DNA of 64,000 nt from Leptidea sinapis. Taxonomy: Eukaryota; Arthropoda; Insecta; Lepidoptera; Pieridae. Positions within the stretch are counted from its first letter, which is position 1. Every line of letters starts with the position of its first letter. The notes beneath the pieces were generated by a model. The model was not told the DNA's origin. It was given only the letters and a program-made list of their open reading frames with translations, and searched no databases. A program made the position numbers and the translations under genes. Location of the stretch: positions 8,432,001 to 8,496,000 of the forward strand of contig NC_066287.1 in the NCBI RefSeq assembly GCF_905404315.1, given 5' to 3'. This document shows positions 53,101 through 64,000 of this stretch, one piece after another.

Positions 53101-53633
53101 ATAGGACTTAAATGCATCTACCTAGTGCTATAATAAATTCTCTATCGGATCCTCAACTGACGCCTTACGACTGTATTGGAATACAATCGTGCGTTGTTTT
53201 GAAGTAGAGTTTGGGCAACGGACGTTTATTGAATTAATTATTATCAATACATTAGTGAGCGATGGGGCGTCAGGCGCGTCGATTGTCGCTACTCGCAGCC
53301 AGTACATGCGAACGAGTTTGCGGTGTGACGCAGCTATTCCTACTTGTGACAAATACGAGCTACTCAGCCGTTGAATCATTTCGCATCTACTATTTACGAG
53401 CATTTTACATTGATCCACGAACAAGTGCGCGCGCGTCGCTAAATAATACCGTTATCGCTGCTTCTACCAGTGTGATAAGATCATTACATCACTGGTTGAT
53501 AACAGCCGTCAAGGACCGATTTGTCTTAACATAGTTATCGGTACAATTCGATATGCAACGTTGTTAGTGCAACAGTCTAAACACAGTAGACTCAGTGGTA
53601 TTTGTGAGTGTTTCGAATGCCGCTGTCCGAATC
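53101..53633 (+). promoter_or_regulatory. RhoL 5' flank and probable 5' UTR
   Basis: Composition becomes less AT-rich and CpG-containing (GGCGTCAGGCGCGTCGATTG; AGTGCGCGCGCGTCGC) over the 500 bp before the start codon, with no transposon match. This pattern suits a promoter/5' UTR. An out-of-frame ATG lies at 53617, 17 nt before the true start, so a short upstream frame may dampen translation. No TATA box called. Confidence 0.5.
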
Positions 53634-56600
53634 ATGGGGACGGCGAAGAGACTAAAGATAACAGTGGTAGGAGATGGTATGGTTGGCAAGACGTGTCTGC
53701 TCTACGTGTACACAAGAAATGAGTTCCCTAAGGAATATGTGCCGACTGTGTAAGTAACCGCTTTGTAGTCGAGCTCTCGAAAGTGTTGTGAATCGTAATT
53801 GAAATGCGACAAGTCTTAAGAATGAGCGGTATAGGTCAACAGGTCGTCGCGCAGTAACAGACATTCCGTGCGTGACTAAATTAGCACCAAGCAGGTGATG
53901 CGATGTGGTAATATTGTTATCTTACTTTGCAATTGTGGCCAGGAAAACGGAAAAATAATGACCATAGAAGCTGCTGGTGTGATATTTTCCCATTATGACT
54001 TATTTACCGCTTCTAATTCGAGTGACTCAGTGCATGATTCGTTAAATAGTTACGTAGGTACCTGAAAAATTACTAGACTTGATAAGATTTACCTTACCGA
54101 TGCGTCAACATCGTCAATATACAGAATTATTAGTACTAGATTAAAATTAGTCAGGTGAGATGCGGCTCTATCGTAATAAAATCAAAAAAATAATAGACGC
54201 GCCGGTTTTGTAGGATGTTTGCTCTGTGGCTCAATGACAAAAACGCTAATCTAGTGGCATGCAAGTATTTAAAACATTGGTTACAGTAATCAAGGGTACC
54301 TAATAATAAATAATTTCTTGGCAGTTTAGCCAAGTTTACCATGATATAAACATACAACTAATCGAAACATAAAAATCCAATTAGTTACCTATGTCATGTC
54401 TGTTTCAAAATTAAAGTTCTGAATATCAATCAACGCAAATACCTAAATAAATATTAATGATAACTTTGTTTAATACGTAATAACATAAAAATCAGATAAT
54501 ACTTAAAATGCCAATGTAGGTAATAGGTATGTTCCAAGTTCCGACATAAGTCTCGACTATGCGGTCTCTGTTTACGGATGTATTTGTCTATCGACTGCTT
54601 ACCATGAGATCATGTTTATTTTAAATAAATCAAACCTTGTAAACGATCATTAGCTAATGGTTGTTTAAATCATTAACAAACTGTTAAAAATAAATTCTTT
54701 TAAATTCACAATTTGTTTCATTACTGAATAATTACAAACAAAACTTGATATTTAAATATTATTTATTAGTCGTTCGTGTAGACGTTGTAAACAGTAAAAA
54801 TACTATATCTTGCATCTAATATGTAGGCATGATAATAGTAAGTAGGAATAACTACCACGATAATATGTAGGTTATGTATTTTCCCGACCTACGGTTTGAA
54901 GGGCCGAGCGTCGTAGCTAGGTAAATTACTGGACTAACGTGACCTATCATTTTGTCTCAAAGGGGTCTGCATTAGAAATTCGCATACTTATTTAAGGGTT
55001 CCCCAAGCGTGGAAACGAGTAGTTTATTTTTAATTGAGATTATGTTAGGCTACTTTTGAAAAGGGTGTGCAAGCTATTTGCGGATTGCATTGTTTTTATT
55101 GACAAGACATATAATAGCACAGTGGTTAGTGACCCTGCCTACTGAGCTTCAGAGCTGAGTTCGAATCTCGGTAGGTGCAAACATTTATTTATATGATGAA
55201 TATGGATGTTTGTTTGCGAGTCATGGATGCTTATAAGTATTTATGTATGTTTAAGTATATTGTATTAGATATATTGTCTATATATATCCCCACAAGATGG
55301 TACCGACGGTCTGGTCAAGATCGCCGGAATACATTGGATGTGAGCAGCGCAGGACCGATCGTCGTGGAAATCTTTGGTGGAGGCCTTTGTCCAGCAGTGG
55401 ACGTCTTCCAGCTGGTGATGATGATAATATTGTCTTATAGATACCCATAACACAAGCTAAGCCTAGTTTGGGGCAAGATCATTTGTGTAAAAGTGGGTCA
55501 ATATTGCCTTTGATCTATGACCTCAGACCCCTTAAACCTTAACTATTAGGTCATTAACCTCTATTAGGTACCATTACTTCCGTGTTTTATGGGATTCACG
55601 AGGGTTAATGTTGCTCATATAGGTACAACAGGTTTATGAGACTAATTCGGGTCTGCGCGCCTCCGGCTTTTATAAATCTCTGAATTTTACCATCTTTTTT
55701 CTTAAATTTACCGGTAAACGTACGCTACTCTTATCGTCCCTTTATCTCTAAAAAAAATCTGTAATAAGTACTTACCTAAGTATTTAGTTAACATCTCATT
55801 TTCGGACTTTTGGGAATTATGTACTCGCGTAATATGACGTGCAAGTACATTTTTATTGCCGAATAGGAATGAATATCTCATTTAAAATGATTGAAATGTA
55901 TTTGCTGCATATTTCCTGTTGCGATTGGATGTTGATGTGACGTGGTCAGCCACTACGGGTAGCAAGACAAAACATACAAACTATTTATAAAGTGGAATAC
56001 GAAACATTATTGTTGTATTGTCAGCGCCTCCAACTTCCTCCTTAAGAGCTGCGCACCTACTTATAGACTTCCTCGCGTTCCAAGACAGACACTGTTAACA
56101 CATAGCAAGGTCCAACGCATTCTGTAGTCAATGACCGTTGCTGATTGGCATGTAAAATGAGATTCGCGAGGCCAGATTACTGCTTGAACACTTTGGAGGT
56201 TCAGTACGCAAAGTAGGGGTGCCTCTGACGTTCGACATGTTTATTATAATAAAATGATACTACAAAGTTTTTTTTTATTATGAAGATTAAATCTGAATTG
56301 ACTTAGAATACCGAAAATTCACTCTAGTTATAACCGTTTGTCTCTTAATTAACATAACTAGCAGTCCAAAAAATAATATAGTGTACGATACATCTGGTTA
56401 TTGTACCTACTTTTTATTTGTTCAAATCACATGTTGTAACTAAAAACTTGTAAATTGACCTCGGAATATTTAGTTTTTTAGGCACCGACTTCAAGGCTAT
56501 CAATATGTTAGCACATATAAATAATAGTATTTTATTAATACTTAAGGTTTGCATAAGAGATGTATTAAATTAAATATTTAGTTATTTGATACTTTTCAGT

Positions 56601-59600
56601 TTTTGAAGTCGGTTTTTTTAAACATAGTTTTTATTTTTTACGTTTTAGTGTCAGTTAATAATAATAGATAATCAACCTGAATGAAAACTCCAAAAAAAAG
56701 GCGTCTACATAAAACAATTATGTCATCCAGCTAGACGAAAATTTTCATATAAATGTTCATAAAATGAAAACTACTGGTTAATAAAAACTAATGGTAATGA
56801 AAACTAATTTTTTATGGGACCAAATAGCATCTATTTCGCATCAAAAATTACGTAAATCGGACCATAAATCTCAGCGTAAAAAAACGACATACAAAAAAAC
56901 AATTTAAAACCGATCGAATTGATAACCTCCTCCTTTTTGAAGTCGGTTAAAAACTAAACGTTCGGTTAATATTACTCGAAACTTTTTAATTTTTGTTTCC
57001 AAAAATGTCGAAAAGAAAATTACATCGGGTGGTTGTCTTATTTTTTTAGTTATTAATTACTATTAATTAATAATTATTTTAACCTTTGAATACGACTCGT
57101 GCACCCTGGTCACCGGCCCACGCCCTATGAGCAAGGTCACTGGCATGTATTAACGTCTTAGCGCCAATGCCTTGCACTTATTATATATTCTTTGCCAATG
57201 TTTAGCACTGGAAGCCGTCGCTTAATTATTGGTACATAATTATAGTAAACCATTAGTTCATTTTTTGGCAATAACAAATTTATACTTGAATAAATTTGTA
57301 AAGATATTTTTAAAATGTTTTTGACGTGGTAAATATTATTTTTACGCACATATAAGTTTAGTGTGCCCAACAGGTCGTTAAGAAAATTGATTGCTTGATA
57401 ATGTTACTCCATGAGACATGACAAGCGCTTCAACTATTGTTAACACAGAGATATAGGAGAATAGGAGGACAAACGAGCGTACGGGTCACCTGGTGTTAAG
57501 TGATCACCGCTGCCCATATTCTCTTGCAACACCAGAGTCACAAGAGCGTTGCTGGCCTTTAAGGAAGGTGTACGCGGTTTTTATGAAGGTACCCATGCCG
57601 TATCGTCCCGGAAACACCGCACAAGGAAGCTCATTCCACAGCTTTGTAGTACGTGGAAGAAAGCTCCTTGAAAACCGCACTGTGGAGGACCGCCTCACAT
57701 CCAGATGGTGGAGATGATATCCTAAATTGTAGCGTATTATATCTTCCTATCGAAACCAAATGAACTGTGAATCTATAACAAGAATGACATTTTATATCGA
57801 ATTCGTGTCAGTTCAGGGAATCTCGATGTAGATAACCAGGTTTTGCTTTTGTTCGTAGCATGCAGTCAATTTCAACAAATTTCTTATCTGTGACAATGTT
57901 GTTATTGCTAGGTAATAACATCAGCTTATGATATTTGAGTATATAAAATAATTATAAATATATATATATAATATTATTATAAAATTTGTGTGGCGCTGTG
58001 TGACAAAACTTAAAGATTTAATCCACCATTTTATGAAGATATCTCGAAGCCATTATGAACTTTCCGTAGGTGTGTTCCTGTAAGCAATCTATGAATTAAC
58101 ATTATGTCCGCCGAATTTTAGTAGTTTCATTTCAAAAAAGCTAGCCTCATAAATCACATTTGGTTGAGTAAAAGAGCAATACTTGCAGACAATGAAAATG
58201 ATGTGGATCACCTAAACTTCACAAGTCAATATCAAATCTTTGGTCCAATACCTTTATTTAAATGTATTAGTTGTGTATGGAATAAGCGAGCTGAAAACAT
58301 TATCCAACGGTGTTTTTTATAATGTAAATGTTGGTCATTTTATCCGCATGACTTAGGTACATTAATGTGTTAATGTATGTATGTATGTATTATATTTTTT
58401 TATTCATCGTGAAAATTGGATTTAAAAAGAAAAACAATGATTAAAAAAAAACTAATCAGATAGATAAATAAATCAAATAGCAAAACAGCTATGACATAAT
58501 ATGATATTTTAATATTTCGGAATAGACTGAGATATATTAAAATGTGACGTCACACCAGTATGTCTATATTTTTTGCGAGATACGGACAGAAGATCCTTAC
58601 TCTTAAATGTCTATAACTCTGTATTTCTATGTATTATTTTTTAATTTTATTTTCAGTGTACATCATTATTTTAATCTTACAAAACCCACAACAGTTTTGT
58701 TAACGTATTGTTGAGTGGCGACTGCCACTGAGTTTTTTTTAAACCCGACGCTTTCAGAACGTTCCAGATTCTTTGGACGAAAGTGACTTTTTACTTGGGT
58801 TAGAATTATGTTGTTGAAGTTTAGCTACACTTATATGTATATAATATATATAACGTGATGGAGCCTTATGTGAGGAAAAAATTAATATGTTTTTTAACAA
58901 GATTTTTATTATTGTGATTGTGTATTTCGTCTAGATTCGATAACTACATCGGACACATAACTGTTGATGGCGTTGAAGTCGAAATGGCACTGTGGGACAC
59001 TGCGGGACAGGAAGACTATGAGAGACTGCGGCCGCTGTCTTATACCTCTGTTAGTATGTGCATTCTGTATATTATTAATATATTGTATGTAAGTGTGTAA
59101 TGTGTAAGAACTATTGTTTCGGTCTGACGGGCGCCGTAGCTTCTGAAGTTACTGGGCAAATGAGAATTAACATCTTATGTTTCAAGGTGGAGAGCGCAAT
59201 TATAGTGCCGCTCAGAATTTTTGGGTTTTGCAAGAATCCTGAGCGGCACTGCATTGTAATGGGCAGGGTGTATAAATTACCAGCAGTTGAACACCCTGCT
59301 CGTCTCGTCCCTTATTTTCATATAAAAAAAACAAATGCTAGGGAATTGCAGTAAGTATCCTTATTACCAAGACGTGAATCATGTAATCCTAGAATGTGCA
59401 GGGTGGCCAAGCAACGAGTAGAAACCTTAGTGAATTTGTTAGGACACCAGGATTAAGAGTGGTATCTTGACACATTTGAAACACTTGCCGATGTTTTGAT
59501 ACCTTTTTCACAAAAGTATAGCTCAGTCAGTCTCACCAAACCATCACTGAAGTCGGATAGTGCCCACGTTGCACTCGACAGAGTGGAAGACTAATTGGGA

Positions 59601-62600
59601 AGCTTCCTTAGAGATTTGAGCATAATTACGGTCATTTTGTTTGTTAAAATGTTGCTCAATTGTAAAAATTTCTCATCCGTAATATAAATTTTTCTGTGAC
59701 CTCCCTTTGCGTACCGCTTCAGTAGTTGTTTCGATTTTACCACCCTATTTTATTAAATTATCAGTTAAGAAATGACCAGTACGTCTCTTGTGGCTGCAAG
59801 TCCTGAGTCATCTTTTAAGATGCGCGACATGGCTATAGGTGCCGTCTTCATCACTTGAGATAAAATCTTTTTCTTTCTTTGAATTCTTTCCCTTACTGCT
59901 TTCACCACTTTTTTCGTACGAACACTACATGGACGGCCAGATCTTTTACTGTCACAAACAGAGGAGGTCTCATTGTACCTATTAATAGCCCGGTACACAA
60001 TCATTTTACTAATACCAAGCGTATTATTGGAGTCTTAAAAATTGCATTTGGCTCCGTACCTACTGTATGTTATGCAATCACAGCGATTCGGTTCTCTTTA
60101 TTACCCCACTCCATTTTAATATTCTACAATGTATTGGCGCCAAAATGAGAAAACTCAAGGAACAATCCTAAAAATATGCCAGATTCCAAATTCAAATTTA
60201 TTATTTGTCATACGATTTCATGCGCCAAAACGTTGATAATTTCTTTTTTTAAGCCCTAGTAGTAGGTATGGCATCCAATATGACTAAATATTGATCAATT
60301 TTAATACAATCGATAGGTTAATTTATAATAGAGCGTGGGGCTACACTGGCGGCTAATATTATGAGAGCATATTATCACTACAAATATATTGTTCTGGCCC
60401 CTGCAAATAAGGACCCTACCTTATCAGAATCCTGAAATTAAAAAAGTAATACTTTAATTTTATGTTATGTTATTAAATTTAATATATACCTACATAAGAA
60501 GTAGTCACTAGTAGTAATTTTCCACCGCAGCTATTTCATTTATATACTTACCACATTATTAAATACATGTACAATAACATTTTCAGACAAATTGTTTCCT
60601 GGTATGCTTTTCTGTCGGGAGCCGGTCTTCATATGACAATGTTGTCCTTAAATGGTATCCCGAGCTGAAACACTTTAGTCATTCGGTACCAATAGTACTT
60701 GTTGGTGAGTACGTTTAATACCATCTAGATACAATCTTCTTACGTGTGGTGTCGCACCAGAATAGCACCACCCCATGTCCTCCCGTGGGTGTCGTAAGAG
60801 GCGACTAAGGGATACATAGAACGGAGGATGGGCGGTAGCATCCTTCCGAGAAGCCACATTTACTGCGATCGCCAACCCATCTGCCGAGCGTGGCGATTAT
60901 GGCAAAAAACCCCCCAGAGAAAAACATGACATATATCGTCGTGGAGATCTTTGGAGGAGGCCTTTGTCCAACAGTGGACGTCTTCCGGCTGATGATGATG
61001 ATGTTGATGACAATCTTCTTGATAGCTATTTATTATTAAATAAAGATATTACTTGATATGGTAGTGTTATGGATTTTAAGGCCAAAAACTTGTGGTAAGT
61101 GGTACTAGATCACTATTTTGTCTCATTTTGTACTGTTTAGTGTTTTTTGTATTAAATCAATATGATGTTTATTTAAATGGAGAAATAATTGTTCATTTTA
61201 AAACAAAAGCTTCATTAGGATTTACTGAAACTTCAACTTTGAAGGTTTGGAGTTCGTTTTTCAGTCATAATCCTGCATTTATAATAATGCGTGTAAGTTT
61301 TAATGGATGTCCACAATTTATTTTGATGGATATTCGTACTTTCCTGTATGTTTCACATTCGAAAACTATATTTAATGACAATACTAGTATACTAAAACCT
61401 TGTTTTTTCAAACTTCAGCTACAAAAATTGACTTGAGGGCGACTGATAAAGCTGTAATAACGACACAAGAGGGAAAACAACTTCGAAAGAAAATTCGGTA
61501 AGTTACTTATGGTTTACAATTTCCGTGCATATAAATAACTTTATTTTTGGTATTTATTTATGTATGAGAATGGCTATAAACTTGCTTAATATAAAGCGAT
61601 TACTACCGCTCAATCACAACGGCCAATCCATTTTTTTTCGACGACCCATATAGCCGAATGGTTAGTGACCCTGACTACTAAGCTAGAGGTCCCGGGTTCG
61701 AATCCAGGTGTAATCATTTATATGATGAATATGGATGTTTGTATCCGAGTCACGAATGTTTATATGTATTTATGTCAAAATATTATAAAATATATCGTTG
61801 TCTTGTACCCATAGTACAGGCTATGCCTAGTTTGGGGCAAGATAATTTGTGTAAGAGTGTGTCAATATTATTATATTTATTACATACGCTGCATTTTACT
61901 AAAGGCGTTCTTTAACAAACTATAAACTAGAACCATCCTCGAGAACCACGCTTTCATCCTATCCATTGGTGTAAAGAGCATGAAAATCAGTGCAATCGTT
62001 TTTGAGTTTATCGCGAACAGACAGACGCGGCAGAGGACTCTGTTTTATAATATGTCCCTAGTGACTACATAAAACAATTGATAACATTATAAAACGACCC
62101 GTAAATTTTTCACAAACAATAAAAACTGATATGAGTCATCATTTCTTCTTTGGTAGGTATTGAAAACAAAGTAAACATTGACTAATTCTCAAAAAGTATA
62201 CATGGCTAATTTTATTGAACTTTTAATATTAGGCGTGATGGCTCTTAACGAAGAAATTCAGTTTTCTCACATCCTTGTGTAGGAAATAATAAATTAATTA
62301 TTTACCTATGTGTATTTTATCAATAAAATAACTCCGACCGCTGCTGGTTTAAACGAAATTCAGTTTTCCTTACACCCTTTATAACGATGTTTCTAGCATT
62401 CTGTCAATTTTATGTCAAACGTCATATGGTTACATTAAAAAAAAAACACTTGAAAATATAATATATAAATAGTAGAATAATATTAAGCAGAATAACCCTA
62501 TACTGGTGAGCACTTGTAAAATTTAACAGAATTCTACATTTAAATATATACGAGATTAGATATTATAACTTCGTATTGTTATTTGGCATTCCATATCGCA

Positions 62601-63761
62601 ACAAAATGTCGGCAGCTGTGCTATCGGCCTCATTATCTCTCTCCGATATTGTGTATAACGAGATACAAACACAATTGGACTCATATTTCATAGTTTCACT
62701 ATAAAATAATTTATAATGTTTATGTACATTTTTGTTACGTCTGTTCGCTTTAGTCCAATGTTCTTAGCAATGCTTTCTGCATATTATTTTAAATTAAGGA
62801 GGGGTGACTATTTGCGATAAATTTAAACCCCATGTGCATTATACAACAGTGAACCATATTTTATGAGTATACAGGTTTTTCAAACTTTTTCAAAACAACA
62901 AAAAAAATTGCGCCATCAAAAATTTATATAAAAAAAATTTTTTTTTCAGTTTACTGAAATCGATTTTTTTTCTTCTGAATTATAAAACAATTAATCACTG
63001 GTTATATAATATATCAATAGTAAAACAATTATCGGTCTAAATTAAAAATTGCGAGACAAGAAACTATGTTATTGCAATATTTTATTCAGATTTTTTTCAC
63101 TAAAATGCCTGAAAAACAAAATAAACTTTATGAAACATGGCTTGCAGTCTGCATTTTTAAAAGATGACCGTTTTCTTAGCTCTCCTTAACTAAGCATAAG
63201 GTCGTTCTTTAAAAATTCCATTAAATTAATTAAAAACAATACCCAATAAAATTATAATATAAAAAAGCGGCCAAGTGCGAGTCGGAGCCCTGAAGGGTTC
63301 CGTACCAGCCAGTAGGTAACATAAACGAAAATTTAATAATTTATTTTAATTTTTTGATTATTTTTTATAATTAAGTTTAAGTAGTTCTAGTAGCCCCACG
63401 CCACCAAGCGTTGGTAGTATATATTATACCACGCTTCGAAACAGCCGCTGAGGATATTTTTCTTCTGGGATTTTTTTTTCTATTTGAGGGCTAAGAGACC
63501 GCGTTCAAATTTTGTACTTCTTGATATTCTTTTTGAGTTTTTCTACTAAGTACATATGATTCAATATTTTTTGAGTTGAGTTTCATTGCTACACTAAACT
63601 CAATGTACATTAAACTTATTAAACTAACTTGTTTCAGAGCTGTTCAGTATGTAGAATGTTCCGCGCTGGAGAGAATCAACATGCATGAGGTGTTCGAAGA
63701 AGGTGTGCGTGCCGCTCTCCGCAAAAAGCCCGTTACCAAACGAAATTGTCAATTCCTGTGA
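53634..63761 (+). CDS. RhoL: Rho-family GTPase, RhoL-like, 5 exons
   Basis: Exons 53634-53749, 58935-59049, 60587-60704, 61419-61497 and 63638-63761 give 183 residues; all phases agree. P-loop GDGMVGKT (13-20; Met16 where Rac/Rho have Ala), switch I Thr38 in YVPTVFDNY, switch II WDTAGQEDYERLRPLSY (59-75), ATKID (117-121) as the TKxD guanine-specificity motif, and ECSAL (149-153). The Rho insert helix region is short. The C-terminus is basic with CQFL (180-183), a CAAX box ending in Leu, so geranylgeranylation and membrane targeting are expected. GDGMVGKT, the short insert and the exon text fit Drosophila RhoL better than Rac or Cdc42. RhoL acts in haemocyte adhesion and migration (integrin/Rap1 control). 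Odd: Ala117 replaces the usual Gly of VLVGTK, created at the exon 3/4 junction (G|CT). The start is the first in-frame ATG before the P-loop. Confidence 0.93.
54885..55005 (+). repeat. Family B repeat, decayed fragment (RhoL intron 1)
   Basis: CGGTTTGAAGGGCCGAGCGT, GTAGCTAGGTAAATTACTGG and TTTTGTCTCAAAGGGG follow the family B middle segment. Diverged, without a tail. Confidence 0.55.
55108..55530 (+). mobile_element. tRNA-derived SINE, interrupted copy (RhoL intron 1)
   Basis: Head: AGTGGTTAGTGACCCTGCCT (A box) and GAGTTCGAATCTCGG (B box). Body: TATATGATGAATATGGATGT. It stops at 55268 and resumes at 55428 with GTCTTATAGATACCCATAAC through GCCTAGTTTGGGGCAAGATC. Intact sister copy at 61640-61885. 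The intervening piece is a family J LINE end. Confidence 0.75.
55285..55425 (+). mobile_element. Family J LINE 3' end inserted in the SINE
   Basis: TGGTCAAGATCGCCGGAATA through GGAGGCCTTTGTCCAGCAGT and CTTCCAGCTGGTGATGATGA. The tail is a GATGAT-type triplet run. Younger than the SINE that it splits. Confidence 0.7.
55531..56465. other. RhoL intron 1, nothing recognised
   Basis: AT-rich intron with no second copies or coding text that I can support. Confidence 0.45.
56470..56960. repeat. Family L repeat with ACCGACTTCAA ends
   Basis: GCACCGACTTCAAGGC at the left, TTTTGAAGTCGGTTTTTTTA internally, and CTCCTCCTTTTTGAAGTCGG then TTAAAAA at the right. The CCGACTTCAAAAAGGAGGAG motif in inverted copies is very common in moth genomes. 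Class not known to me. Confidence 0.6.
57455..57735 (-). mobile_element. Family A LINE 3' end, minus strand (RhoL intron 1)
   Basis: The complement of the family A tail: GGTCACCTGGTGTTAAGTGA, then GCCTTTAAGGAAGGTGTACG, then CCGCACAAGGAAGCTCATTC and CCTCACATCCAGATGGTGG. The minus frame encodes FLPRTTKLWNELPCAVFPGR. Only ~280 bp, 5'-truncated. Confidence 0.85.
57740..58934. other. RhoL intron 1 right part
   Basis: AT-rich, with a TA tract at 57958-57970 and an ATGT tetranucleotide patch at 58372-58388. No mobile element or coding text recognised. Confidence 0.45.
59098..59345 (+). mobile_element. Family B short repeat, plus copy 3 (RhoL intron 2)
   Basis: Starts at TAAGAACTATTGTTTCGGTC, passes ACTGGGCAAATGAGAATTAA, and ends CGTCCCTTATTTTCATATAA with an A-run. 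5'-shortened. Lies 50 bp downstream of RhoL exon 2. Confidence 0.8.
59400..60170 (-). pseudogene. Tc1/mariner-type transposase remnant
   Basis: Minus frame 60004-59765 reads YRAINRYNETSSVCDSKRSG then RPCSVRTKKVVKAVRERIQR, the helix-turn-helix and linker of a Tc1/mariner DNA-binding region, followed by MSRILKDDSGL. The preceding part (60120-60010) adds the first helices. The DDE catalytic region downstream (59720-59400) is unreadable because of stops. TIRs were not identified. Confidence 0.75.
60171..60586. other. RhoL intron 2 right part
   Basis: AT-rich; nothing recognised apart from the acceptor of exon 3. Confidence 0.5.
60715..61015 (+). mobile_element. Family J LINE 3' region (RhoL intron 3)
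   Basis: Starts near CTTACGTGTGGTGTCGCACC, includes TCCCGTGGGTGTCGTAAGAG and GCGACTAAGGGATACATAGA, then GTCGTGGAGATCTTTGGAGG, and ends in CGGCTGATGATGATGATG. The longest J copy here, showing that the two blocks belong to one 3' end. It begins 11 bp after the exon 3 donor. Confidence 0.7.
61640..61885 (+). mobile_element. tRNA-derived SINE, intact copy (RhoL intron 4)
   Basis: A-box region TAGCCGAATGGTTAGTGACC, B box GGTTCGAATCC at 61694, body ATATGATGAATATGGATGTT, and 3' part TAGTTTGGGGCAAGATAATT. About 245 bp. Serves as template to recognise the split copy at 55108. Confidence 0.8.
61886..63264. other. RhoL intron 4 body
   Basis: AT-rich, with poly-A/T runs near 62435 and 62880-62950 (an AAAATTTTTTT inverted patch). 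No coding text or repeat copy recognised. Confidence 0.45.
63265..63315 (+). repeat. Family K dispersed repeat, fragment
   Basis: AAAGCGGCCAAGTGCGAGTC then GAAGGGTTCCGTACCAGCC. A short, widely distributed insect repeat signature; partner sequence at 12485. Confidence 0.65.
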
Positions 63762-64000
63762 TTATTATAATTATCTATAGTTCACCATGCGCTTGTATTC
63801 AAGTTGTGTTCCAGTTTTAACGTCACTTATAACGATACATTCCAGCAGATTATTAAAGACAACGCTACGCTCCTCTGACAAACCTAAAATATTTAACGTA
63901 GTGAGTGCAATTGATAATTTTTGTATTCTTAACGTCTTCTCCACATTATAATTTTTATATTAACATTGCTGTCAACCTTAGATTAAGGATTGGTTGCGCT

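Noticed and set aside
61092..61436. A 114-codon plus frame upstream of RhoL exon 4
   Set aside because: It overlaps the exon in a different frame and reads as AT-rich intron; the RhoL frame is forced by exon phases.
1..64000. CRISPR array or bacterial operon
   Set aside because: No spaced direct repeats; spliced animal genes and LINEs show nuclear insect DNA.

Overview
The window reads as a nuclear DNA segment from an insect, most likely a moth or butterfly. It is AT-rich. Its genes have short GT..AG exons separated by introns full of repeats, the protein matches are animal families, and the repeats are of the kind that fill lepidopteran genomes (Jockey/BS-like LINE ends, an Academ element, tRNA-derived SINEs, MITEs). 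I reconstructed exon/intron structures by reading splice sites, codon phase and family alignments from memory; no database was searched.

Layout of host genes. (1) Minus strand, 466-1624: the first three coding exons of ebi/TBL1 (LisH and linker region); the WD40 exons lie off the left edge. (2) Plus strand, 5075-30170: a near-complete 18-exon gene for gamma-tubulin complex component 3, with all exon phases consistent. Its introns hold most of the repeats. (3) Plus strand, 32173-35689: a four-exon, 254-residue coiled-coil protein that I tentatively place near ADIP/SSX2IP. (4) Plus strand, 53634-63761: a five-exon Rho-family GTPase closest to RhoL, ending in a CQFL prenylation box.

Mobile DNA. 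The largest unit is a complete-looking DNA transposon at 38399-44248. It has inverted repeats of about 0.5 kb, a 3-bp target duplication (CTT), and a minus-strand coding region split into three overlapping frames. The protein has paired zinc motifs, an acidic core that could be a transposase, an XPG/FEN1-like nuclease segment and a Cys8-like cluster. This architecture fits the Academ superfamily (nuclease-bearing lineage). A second nearly intact unit is an endonuclease-plus-reverse-transcriptase LINE at 48784-51690, in which two small frameshifts compensate each other. Around these lie at least ten copies or pieces of one Jockey/BS-like LINE (family A), several copies of a short tailed repeat (family B), a probable solo LTR, tRNA-derived SINEs, MITEs, Helitron-like pieces and a U2 snRNA fragment. 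Several are nested, so relative insertion order can be read.

Genes in concert. GCP3 and an ADIP-like protein would both act at microtubule-organising centres, but nothing here shows that their adjacency matters. ebi (transcriptional co-repressor subunit) and RhoL (cytoskeletal/adhesion signalling) are unrelated neighbours. Intergenic stretches without a call are AT-rich and I see nothing coding in them.
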